6,216 bases of DNA, taken from the NCBI GenBank assembly GCA_023429545.1, contig JAEYUU010000701.1:1-6216 (forward strand), written 5' to 3'. This document shows positions 1 through 6,216 of this stretch, in pieces; positions within the stretch are counted from its first letter, which is position 1; each line of letters opens with the position of its first letter. Position numbers and translations under genes: made by a program. Under the pieces are notes generated by a model, which searched no databases, had not been told where the DNA came from, and was given only the letters and a program-made list of their open reading frames with translations. This DNA comes from Verrucomicrobiota bacterium. GTDB taxonomy: Bacteria; Verrucomicrobiota; Verrucomicrobiia; Verrucomicrobiales; Verrucomicrobiaceae.

Positions 1-1
1 C

Positions 2-3000
2 CTCTACGACGAGTCACGCCGCAAGAAGATGCTGGCCACGGGGGACAAGGACAAGATTGCCGAGTTCGAGAAGCCCGGCGAGTGGAACAAGTACGAAATC
101 CGTGCCGAGGGGCCGCGCATCGTTTTAATCGTGAATGGCCGCCAGACCGTGGACTACTCGGAGCCGGACGGCAGCATCGAGAAGGAGGGCCTCATCGCGC
201 TGCAAATCCACGGCAAGTGCAGGGCGGTCATCTCCTACCGGAACATCGTGATCGAGGAACTGGCGGGTGATGTAGTGCCCGAGCAATCCGCGATTCTCCA
301 GCGCTTCGGGGATCCGGCGCTGGCAGGCACGCCGCCGGAGGCTTTCAAGGACGGACAGTTTGAGCTGAAGGACAACGAAGTCGTGGTGCTCACCGGACAG
401 ACCAACTTCGTGCGCGAGCAGAAGGCCGCGGAACTGGAGAGCTGGCTGGCGTCCGCGTTCGCCGCGAAGATGCCCCGGTTCCGTTCCATGGCCTGGGAAG
501 GCGATACGGTCTATGAGCAGTGGCGCGACTTGAATTTCGGCTCCTGGACCGCGCAGATGGAATCCGCCGGGGCCACCACGGTGATCGCGCAGTTCGGCCA
601 GGTCGAGGCCTTTGATGGCGCGGCCAAGGTGCCCGCTTTCACCGCCGCGTACCACAAGCTGCTGGACGAATTTGCCGCCCGCACCCCGCGTCTTGTTCTG
701 GTCTCGCCCATGCCGTTTGAGAAGCCCACCGCCCCGAATGCGCCGGACCTCACCCTGCGCAATGCCGATGTGAAGGCATACGCGGATGCGGTGCGTGCCA
801 TTGCGAAGCAGCGTGGTGCGGTGTTTGTGGATCTCTTCACGCCACTCAGCACACGTGCTGCGAAGGCGAGGCTCACGGACAATGGCATCCATTTGAACAA
901 GCTCGGCCTGCAGACGGTGGCTTCGTTGATCGCGAAGGAACTCGGAGCTGGTGACAAGCCCTCCTCCGACAACGCCGCCCTGCGCACGACCATCGTGGAG
1001 AAGAACCGCCTTTTTTTTGACTGCTGGCGTCCGGCGAACTGGTCCTTTGTCTATGGTGACCGCGTGGCCCAGCTTTTCGGCAAGCCGGGTGGCGATGTGC
1101 CATCCCTGCGCGAGAGCTTCGAGTACCACAAACCCCTCATCGCGGCGATGGATGGGCGCATCCAGTCACTGGCGAAAGGCGAGGTCCCGAACGAATCCGG
1201 CCCGAAGGGAACCACGCTCACGGCGGGCGCCGACAGCCCCGAATTCTCACCGGACGCGGAAAAGGCCACCTTCACCATGATGGAAGGCTATGAAGCCTCC
1301 CTTTTCGCTTCAGAAAAAGACGACATCGTGAAACCCACGCAGATGTCGTGGGATGAGAAGGGCCGCCTCTATGTGGCCTGCTCACCGACCTATCCACATG
1401 TACTGCCGGGGACGAAGCCCGGTGACTTCATCCTCATCTGCGAAGACACCGATCACGATGGCAAGGTGGACAAGACCACACGCTTTGCCGAAGGCCTCAC
1501 CATGGTGCAGGGAGTCGAACCCGGCGCGGGCGGGGTCTACGTTTGTGACTTCGATGAGCTGGTGCATTTGAAGGACACGGATGGCGATGGCAAGGCAGAT
1601 CAGCGCAACGTGATCTTTTCGGGTTTTGGGGTGGGGGACACGCATCAGCTCGTGAACTCCATCACGCATGGCCCGGATGGCAGCCTGTGGTTCACACAGG
1701 GCCTTCACGCCTTCTCCCGTGTGGAGACACCGTGGGGCCTCTCACGTCTCGACAAGGCCGGTGTGTGGCGGCTGAATCCGCGCACGCTGCGCATGGACGG
1801 CTTCTTCAACGGTGGCAAGGCGGGCCACAACTGCTGGGGCGTCGCCTTCGATGACTACAACCAGATCTTCCACAAGTCCGGTGACCGTCCCGATGGCTAC
1901 TACACCACGCCGGGCACCATCCGCATCAAGGAGCCTGACCAGTACCACGGCATCGGGTCCCTTTTCAAAACCACGCCCAAGACCACCGCGCTGGACATCA
2001 TCGGCACCAAGGCGCTGCCGGATGACGTGCAGGGCTGCGCGGTGATTGGCGGCTACTTCGGCAATGTGATGGAGTTTCACAAGTTCATCGATGATGGGGC
2101 TGGCTTCGTTACCGAGCAGCTTCCCAAGCTCATCAAGTCCACGTCCACTGCCTTCCGTCCGGTGGACGTAAGCGTGGGTCCGGATGGGGCGATCTACGTC
2201 GCGGACTGGTACAATCCCATCATCGGTCACTATCAGGCGAGCTATGCCGATCCTCGCCGCGACCGCACCCGTGGCCGCATCTGGCGCATCACCTTCAAGG
2301 GACGTGAACCGGTGAAGCAGCCCAATTTAGCGACGATGAAGGCGCCGGAACTGCTGGAACAACTCCGCTCTCCGGAACGCTGGACGCGGTATCAGGCCAA
2401 GCGCCTGCTTTTTGGCATGCCAGACGATCAGGTGACCATGGCGGTCGATCCCTGGGTGGAAAAACTCGATGTGACAGGGGAAGGTTACGAGCGGCTTCTG
2501 CTTGAAGTCATCGGTGTGTACCAGGCTCATGAAGCCGTGCGTCCCAAGCTGCTGGACAAGCTCCTTGCCGCGAAAGACGCCCGGGTGCGCGCCTATGGCG
2601 CCCGGGTGGTGGGCGCCTGGGCGGACCGCCTTCCCGATCCGCTGGGTCAACTCGCCAAATGCATGCGTGATGAGAACCCCCGCGTGCGGCTGGAAGCCAT
2701 CGTGGCGGTGAGCTACGTGGAGAAGCCCGAGGCCGTAGAGGTCGCCACGCTCGCCCTGGATGCGCCACGGGATCGCTTCATTGACTACTCACTCGCGCAG
2801 TGTGTCCGCGCGCTGAAGCCGCAGTGGAGCAAACCGCTGGCGGAGAAGAAGCTCAAGTTTGGTGGCAATGCGGCGCATATCGCCTTCGTCCACAAGATAG
2901 CGGACGCAGCACCGGTGCAGGAGCATCCTGGCAAGATCATCTATGACGCCCTCTGCCTGAACTGCCATCAGCCTGATGGCAATGGCCTGCCCGGCATCTA

Positions 3001-3307
3001 CCCCCCGTTGCGCAACAGCGAGTGGGTCACGGGCGACAAGGACGCGCTCATCAAAATGATCATGCATGGTCTCATGGGTCCCATCACCGTGGCAGGTCAA
3101 GAGTACGGGCGCGCCACTCCCATCCCCATGCCACCGAGTGGCTTGAACGATCAGCAGATCGCCGAGGTGTTGACCTACATCCGCAGGGACCACGGTCAGG
3201 GCGCATCCCCTGTCTCTGCTGCCGAGGTGCAAGCGGTGCGTAACAAACACAAGGATCGCACCGCGCTGTGGACCTTGGATGAATTGAAGAAGGGCGAAGC
3301 GCAGTAG
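2..3307 (+). CDS. PVC-type multidomain haem protein: DUF1080 tail, SGNH-like, dehydrogenase-like propeller, HEAT-like, cytochrome c (5' partial)
   Basis: The reading frame is open to the window edge. Residues LYDESRRKK precede the first ATG (base 29) and fit the DUF1080 family, so that ATG is internal and the true start lies outside. Numbering from it: residues 1-78 are the end of a 3-keto-disaccharide hydrolase/DUF1080 domain (GLIALQIHG, YRNIVIEEL). Residues 117-310 are SGNH-hydrolase-like, with TGQTN at 122-126, FGQVEAF near 189-195 and NGIH at 285-288; the usual nucleophile and oxyanion residues are not evident. Residues 414-757 are a PVC membrane-bound dehydrogenase-type beta-propeller with two Asp-rich loops (D473-D481, D516-D524) and blade motifs such as GPDGSLWF and GPDGAIYVADWY. 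Residues 772-955 are helical and HEAT-like. A cytochrome c domain follows, with CLNCH at 976-980 and candidate axial Met1034 in MPP. Haem attachment requires export, and the signal would lie upstream. It ends in three consecutive stops. Family assignment is firm; substrate is unknown, and sugar oxidation or cleavage is inference. Confidence 0.93.
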   Translation, partial: LYDESRRKKMLATGDKDKIAEFEKPGEWNKYEIRAEGPRIVLIVNGRQTVDYSEPDGSIEKEGLIALQIHGKCRAVISYRNIVIEELAGDVVPEQSAILQRFGDPALAGTPPEAFKDGQFELKDNEVVVLTGQTNFVREQKAAELESWLASAFAAKMPRFRSMAWEGDTVYEQWRDLNFGSWTAQMESAGATTVIAQFGQVEAFDGAAKVPAFTAAYHKLLDEFAARTPRLVLVSPMPFEKPTAPNAPDLTLRNADVKAYADAVRAIAKQRGAVFVDLFTPLSTRAAKARLTDNGIHLNKLGLQTVASLIAKELGAGDKPSSDNAALRTTIVEKNRLFFDCWRPANWSFVYGDRVAQLFGKPGGDVPSLRESFEYHKPLIAAMDGRIQSLAKGEVPNESGPKGTTLTAGADSPEFSPDAEKATFTMMEGYEASLFASEKDDIVKPTQMSWDEKGRLYVACSPTYPHVLPGTKPGDFILICEDTDHDGKVDKTTRFAEGLTMVQGVEPGAGGVYVCDFDELVHLKDTDGDGKADQRNVIFSGFGVGDTHQLVNSITHGPDGSLWFTQGLHAFSRVETPWGLSRLDKAGVWRLNPRTLRMDGFFNGGKAGHNCWGVAFDDYNQIFHKSGDRPDGYYTTPGTIRIKEPDQYHGIGSLFKTTPKTTALDIIGTKALPDDVQGCAVIGGYFGNVMEFHKFIDDGAGFVTEQLPKLIKSTSTAFRPVDVSVGPDGAIYVADWYNPIIGHYQASYADPRRDRTRGRIWRITFKGREPVKQPNLATMKAPELLEQLRSPERWTRYQAKRLLFGMPDDQVTMAVDPWVEKLDVTGEGYERLLLEVIGVYQAHEAVRPKLLDKLLAAKDARVRAYGARVVGAWADRLPDPLGQLAKCMRDENPRVRLEAIVAVSYVEKPEAVEVATLALDAPRDRFIDYSLAQCVRALKPQWSKPLAEKKLKFGGNAAHIAFVHKIADAAPVQEHPGKIIYDALCLNCHQPDGNGLPGIYPPLRNSEWVTGDKDALIKMIMHGLMGPITVAGQEYGRATPIPMPPSGLNDQQIAEVLTYIRRDHGQGASPVSAAEVQAVRNKHKDRTALWTLDELKKGEAQ

Positions 3308-3313
3308 TAATAA
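3305..3313 (+). other. Triple in-frame stop of the haem fusion gene
   Basis: The frame ends TAG, TAA, TAA without a gap (3305-3307, 3308-3310, 3311-3313). Only the first is needed; the next two would catch readthrough of the weaker TAG. This is read directly from the sequence. Any selective reason is inference. Confidence 0.8.
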
Positions 3314-3352
3314 CAAACGAAGCCCACGAGCGCTGGGCCGCGTTCTACAACT

Positions 3353-3393
3353 ACACGAAAAAGGCGGAGCATCGCGCTCCGCCTTTTTCGTGT
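3353..3393. terminator. Bidirectional intrinsic terminator between convergent genes
   Basis: A perfect 18-bp inverted repeat (3353-3370 and 3376-3393) surrounds a 5-base loop, ATCGC. The stem core is GC-rich (GGCGGAGC paired with GCTCCGCC). It is flanked by AAAAA on the left and TTTTT on the right, so each strand reads a GC stem followed by a U tract. It lies 45 bases after the stop of the plus-strand haem fusion gene and 25 bases beyond the stop of the minus-strand DUF1501 gene. The rest of the 111-bp gap (3308-3418) shows no gene or other recognisable signal. Confidence 0.9.
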
Positions 3394-3418
3394 GAAGTCT
3401 GCCTTCCGTTCCGTCTGC

Positions 3419-4888
3419 CTACGCAAACAACTGCGTCACCGCCTTCGCCTTCACCAGCTCGCGCGGTTGGTTCAGGTGGTTGTGCACAATGGTTTCCGGA
3501 TCGATGCCGAAGGAGTGATAGATCGTCGCCAGCAGTTCGGCGGGGTGCACCGGGTTCTCCGCGGGTGCGGAGGCGGTCTTGTCCGACTTGCCGTGGATGT
3601 AACCACGTTTGATGCCGGCGCCGGCCACGATGCTCGTGTAGCAGTAGGGCCAGTGGTCGCGACCGTCGGCGCTGTTGCCGTTGCCGCTGGTGCTCACGCC
3701 CTTCTCGGGGCTGCGTCCGAATTCACCGATGGCCACCACCAGCGTTTCGTCAAGCAGACCACGGCTGTCCATGTCCGCGATGAAGGCGCTCAGACCAGCA
3801 TCTAGCATCGGGCCGGAGCGGTTCTTCATGCGATCCGTGAGGCCCACGTGATGATCCCAGGAATGATTGTCTGAGTTGGCGACCTTGGGCCAGATGACCT
3901 CCACCACGCGGGTGCCGGCTTCCACCAGACGGCGCGCCAGGAGCAGACTCTGACCAAAGGTGTTGCGCCCATAGGCATCCCGGAGGGCGTCCGGTTCCTG
4001 GCTCAAGGCAAAGGCATCGCGGGCACGACCGCTGGCGATAAGATTCAGCGCGCGGCTGTAGTAGTCATCCAGGCTCATGTCCTTCACCGCAGCCTCGATG
4101 GCGGGCATCTGGTCGTTGATGAGGTTGCGCAGCTTGGCGCGGCGCTGGAGGCGCACGGAGAAGAGGTCGGGACGGAGCTGCAGGTCATCAATCTTGATGC
4201 GGCTCATTTTGTCCATATCCATGTCGTCGCCATCGGGGTAGAGCGTGTACGGGTCGAAGCTCTTGCCCAGGAATCCGGCGGTGCCGCCTTTGCCAATGAC
4301 GTTCGACTCCTGCAGCGGACGCGGCAGCATCACGAAGGGCAGCATCGGCTCGTCCATGGGACGCAGGCGGATGATGTTCGAGCCGAAGTTCGGATAATCC
4401 TTCGCGTTCGGCGGCTCGAGCTGGCCGGAGGGAGACACCTTGTCCGTGGTGTATCCGGTCATGATCTGGTAGATGGCCGCCGTGTGGTTGAAGAGCCCGT
4501 TCGGCGTATAGCTCATCGAATTGATCATGGTGAACTTGTCGTTCACCTTCGCGAGCTTGGGCAGGATCTCCGTGAAGTGATGGCCCGGGACCTTTGTGGG
4601 AATGGTCTTGAAGGCGCTGCGCACCTTGTCCGGCACGTTTTCCTTGGGGTCCCACAAGTCCAGGTGGCTCGGTCCACCTTGCAGGTAGATCATCACCATG
4701 TTCTTCGCCTTGCCCCAGCCAGGGGAGCCAGCGGCACTGCTGCCAGCCGCCGCCGCCTGCGCGCGGAAGATATTGTTCAAGGTGAGGCCGATCATGCCTG
4801 CGCCGCCGACGCGCAGGAAGTCACGCCGCGTGCTGCCGAGATGCGAATCGCACAGGTCTTTACCTAAGTGTCCGGGTAGTCTGAACAT
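3419..4888 (-). CDS. DUF1501 domain-containing protein, Tat-exported, alkaline-phosphatase/sulfatase-like fold
   Basis: Complete 489-residue protein, a usual length for DUF1501 (PF07394). Known family facts: it is related to the alkaline phosphatase/sulfatase superfamily, is abundant in PVC bacteria, and its reaction is not established. The N-terminus carries a twin-arginine motif, STRRDFLRV, with Arg21-Arg22. A short hydrophobic stretch (GAGMIGLTL) and an Ala-rich probable cleavage region near residues 43-49 follow, so Tat export is expected. Family landmarks are [12 protein letters not shown] (71-82), the helical segment around [11 protein letters not shown] (274-284), the His-rich DNHSWDHH (340-347), GEFGRSP (388-394), GRDHWP (409-414) and a C-terminal [17 protein letters not shown] (448-464). 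The Asp/His motifs are plausible metal ligands by analogy with the superfamily. The start is fixed by AGGAGG ten bases upstream and by the signal sequence. It lies 46 bp downstream of a DUF1553-type gene on the same strand, so they are probably one operon. Confidence 0.95.
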   Translation of the reverse strand: MFRLPGHLGKDLCDSHLGSTRRDFLRVGGAGMIGLTLNNIFRAQAAAAGSSAAGSPGWGKAKNMVMIYLQGGPSHLDLWDPKENVPDKVRSAFKTIPTKVPGHHFTEILPKLAKVNDKFTMINSMSYTPNGLFNHTAAIYQIMTGYTTDKVSPSGQLEPPNAKDYPNFGSNIIRLRPMDEPMLPFVMLPRPLQESNVIGKGGTAGFLGKSFDPYTLYPDGDDMDMDKMSRIKIDDLQLRPDLFSVRLQRRAKLRNLINDQMPAIEAAVKDMSLDDYYSRALNLIASGRARDAFALSQEPDALRDAYGRNTFGQSLLLARRLVEAGTRVVEVIWPKVANSDNHSWDHHVGLTDRMKNRSGPMLDAGLSAFIADMDSRGLLDETLVVAIGEFGRSPEKGVSTSGNGNSADGRDHWPYCYTSIVAGAGIKRGYIHGKSDKTASAPAENPVHPAELLATIYHSFGIDPETIVHNHLNQPRELVKAKAVTQLFA

Positions 4889-4897
4889 GAGCTGGTG

Positions 4898-4904
4898 TCC
4901 TCCT
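4898..4904 (-). promoter_or_regulatory. Strong ribosome binding site of the DUF1501 gene
   Basis: On the minus strand the sequence reads AGGAGGA, then nine bases, then ATG at 4888-4886. This near-consensus Shine-Dalgarno supports the chosen start and gives the DUF1501 gene its own initiation signal, even if it is co-transcribed with the upstream gene. I see no convincing promoter in the 46-bp gap (4889-4934). Confidence 0.85.
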
Positions 4905-4934
4905 GGATTATTTCGTGTTGAGTTTAATCGATAT

Positions 4935-6183
4935 CTAGTAATTGAACAAGAACGCAGGTGAGTTGATGAGCGCCCACGTCAGGTCCTGCGCTGCGGTGAG
5001 GCGGCGGTTGGCGATCTGGGTCTTGCTGAGTTCGGCGTCACGGCGGAGCTGCACCAGCCTCTGGTCGAGGATGATGGGAAGCTGCGATTCTGTGAGCTTC
5101 TTCTCCAGTGCCACCAGGTTTGCATCCACGGGCAGCGGCTTCTTCGCCACCGCCAGCAGCTTCTTCGTGTCCTGATACGCGCGGAACTGGTTCGCGAATT
5201 CTGCCGCCATCAGTTCCTTCTGCTCCTTCGTGCGCTTTTCAGCGGGGACATTCAGGGCTGCGATGATCGCCTGCGAAGCACCGAAGCGCACATTCTTGCT
5301 CGTGGTCGCCAGGATGCGGAAGCGCCCGATCAGGTACTTGCCGCTGTTCTGGAAGTTCTGCACAAGATTGAAAGTGAACATCGATCCACCCTCCTGGCCG
5401 GCAGGGTCCTTCAGCTCAAGGGTGAGTTCATGGCGGTAGCCGGTGTCAGGGGAGACGGCCCAGCCCTTGTCCCGATTGCCGGTCTTGAGAATCAGGCTGG
5501 GGGCGAAATCCTTCTGCACAAAGTCCGCCTTTGGATTCCTGAGGGTGAGCGCACCTTCGCGACGTTTGGGTCGCTTTTTGTCGATGGCGGTCTGCTGCAC
5601 GGTGAACTCGCTGAGGACGAAGTTGCCATCGGGCGCGAGGCCCGGGCCGTTGTTCGGCAGGCTGTCATGTGGCAGCAGTTCCAGCTTGAAGGCGGTGATG
5701 CCCGTGAGCTGGGTCTTGGCGCGCACCTCGTAGAGGCCGTTCTTCTGCTGGGCTTCGGGAAGGGCGGTGGCCAGAAGGGAACCGTCAGGTTGCTTCTCCA
5801 GCTTCGCCACACCATCCGCGCGGGCCACCTCCAGTTCGAGCGGGATCCACTCGGTACTCACATCCACATAGGGCTCCCACCTTTCCTGCTGCGCGGGCAG
5901 GGCGGTCGCGGCGGTCTTCACCCCGGCCTCTGCCTTGGCGATGGCGGCCAGTCGGACGTCTGCCTTCTTTTTGTTCTCCGGCGCCACCTTGACCTTGTAG
6001 TCATCGAGCTCCTTCTGGGAGGCGGCAATCTTCGCGCCGCGTTCCTGTTCCGCCTTCGCGATAGCCGGGGCGTTCTTCACCTCGGTGGCGGCCCACTCGG
6101 CGCTCAGCGCCTTGTGCTCGGCATCCATCCCGGCCATGCTTTCCAGCGCCGCGTCGATTTCCTTGTTGTTGGGGAGCCCATTG
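4935..6183 (-). CDS. DUF1549/DUF1553-family protein, C-terminal part (5' partial, cut by contig end)
   Basis: About 415 genuine residues remain. The true start and the expected N-terminal cytochrome-like, DUF1549 and most DUF1553 regions lie beyond the contig. Numbered from the apparent ATG at 6212, residues 1-10 derive from adapter. Residues 15-112 are Ala/Lys/Glu-rich and likely a long helical or coiled-coil segment. Residues 113-305 look like a beta-sandwich insert resembling those remembered in PVC DUF1553 proteins, with the signatures [12 protein letters not shown] and [10 protein letters not shown] (180-205) and a later KGWAVSP (249-255). Residues 310-400 are helical again. The protein closes with [17 protein letters not shown], the characteristic DUF1553 C-terminus. 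The role in the cell is not established; the family is usually exported and paired with DUF1501, as here. The stop is TAG (4937-4935), 46 bp before the DUF1501 start. The family call is confident from the C-terminus and the neighbour, even though the diagnostic N-terminal domains are missing. Confidence 0.88.
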
Positions 6184-6216
6184 CTGTGTATTATACACAT
6201 CTCCCAGCCCACGAGA
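6184..6216. other. Residual Nextera (Tn5) sequencing adapter at contig end
   Basis: The last 33 bases match the reverse complement of the Nextera read-2 adapter. Bases 6184-6202 correspond to the 19-bp Tn5 mosaic end and 6203-6216 to the adapter tail (CCCAGCCCACGAGA here). By eye 30 of 33 bases agree. The differences are at 6188 (G for C), 6190 (A for C) and 6205 (C for G). A natural Tn5/IS50 end would not continue into the adapter tail, so this is library sequence and not genome. The mismatches may explain why trimming missed it. Confidence 0.95.

Noticed and set aside
29..31. ATG at base 29 as the true start of the fusion gene
   Set aside because: The frame is open upstream and its residues LYDESRRKK continue the DUF1080 domain. 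No ribosome binding site precedes it, and a haem protein would need a signal peptide that is absent here.
125..1129. A 334-codon open frame on the minus strand opposite the fusion gene
   Set aside because: It lies wholly antisense to a well-supported coding region, is rich in Arg/Gly/His as expected of GC-rich shadow frames, and shows no recognisable domain.
2581..2612. Short direct repeat of GCCCGGGTG
   Set aside because: It encodes the similar ARVRAYGARVVGA segment of a HEAT-like helix and is explained by coding of repeated Ala-Arg-Val. Two copies alone do not indicate a mobile or regulatory repeat.
2789..3316. Minus-strand open frame of 175 codons across the cytochrome c end
   Set aside because: It is antisense to the CLNCH-containing domain and has no recognisable motif; a composition-driven shadow frame.
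3392..3805. Plus-strand open frame of 137 codons beginning inside the terminator
   Set aside because: It is antisense to the conserved C-terminal DUF1501 motifs, its start sits within the hairpin, and its His/Val/Gly-rich translation is typical of a shadow frame.
6184..6202. Natural Tn5/IS50 transposon end
   Set aside because: The sequence follows the engineered mosaic end and runs straight into the Nextera adapter tail, which natural IS50 ends do not carry. No transposase is present.

Overview
The window looks like one end of a GC-rich contig from the Planctomycetes-Verrucomicrobia-Chlamydiae (PVC) group, more likely Verrucomicrobiota than Planctomycetota. The evidence is gene content. A giant fusion protein ends in the PVC-type dehydrogenase-like propeller plus a c-type haem site, and it faces a DUF1553-family/DUF1501 gene pair. 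These families are greatly expanded in PVC genomes and uncommon elsewhere. The phylum choice rests on remembered family resemblance, not on a search.

Layout. Bases 2-3307 (+ strand) hold the C-terminal 1,100 or so residues of a multidomain exported protein, open at its 5' end. In order it has the tail of a 3-keto-disaccharide hydrolase/DUF1080 domain, an SGNH/GDSL-hydrolase-like domain with degenerate catalytic blocks, a beta-propeller of the PVC membrane-bound dehydrogenase type with two Asp-rich calcium-type loops, a HEAT-like helical region, and a cytochrome c domain with CLNCH. Bases 3308-3418 are intergenic and hold a perfect 18-bp hairpin flanked by A and T tracts, a good bidirectional terminator for the two converging genes. 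Bases 3419-4888 (- strand) are a complete DUF1501 gene with a Tat-type signal and a strong Shine-Dalgarno. Upstream of it, 46 bp away and on the same strand, bases 4935-6183 hold the C-terminal part of a DUF1549/DUF1553-type protein.

The last 33 bases (6184-6216) are not genomic. They match the Nextera/Tn5 read-2 adapter (mosaic end plus adapter tail) with three mismatches. The apparent start codon of the minus-strand DUF1553-type ORF and its first ten residues are therefore artefactual, and the true gene runs off the contig.

How the genes may work together: all three products are expected outside the cytoplasm. DUF1553-type and DUF1501 proteins are commonly encoded as adjacent pairs in PVC bacteria, and their biochemical role is not established. 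The fusion protein combines a putative sugar-derivative hydrolase, an esterase-like fold, a dehydrogenase-like propeller and an electron-accepting haem domain, which would suit oxidative processing of carbohydrates at the cell surface. That is inference. I found no RNA gene, CRISPR array, insertion sequence or clearly new genetic system. The best second-look items are the adapter, the degenerate SGNH domain and the domain fusion.
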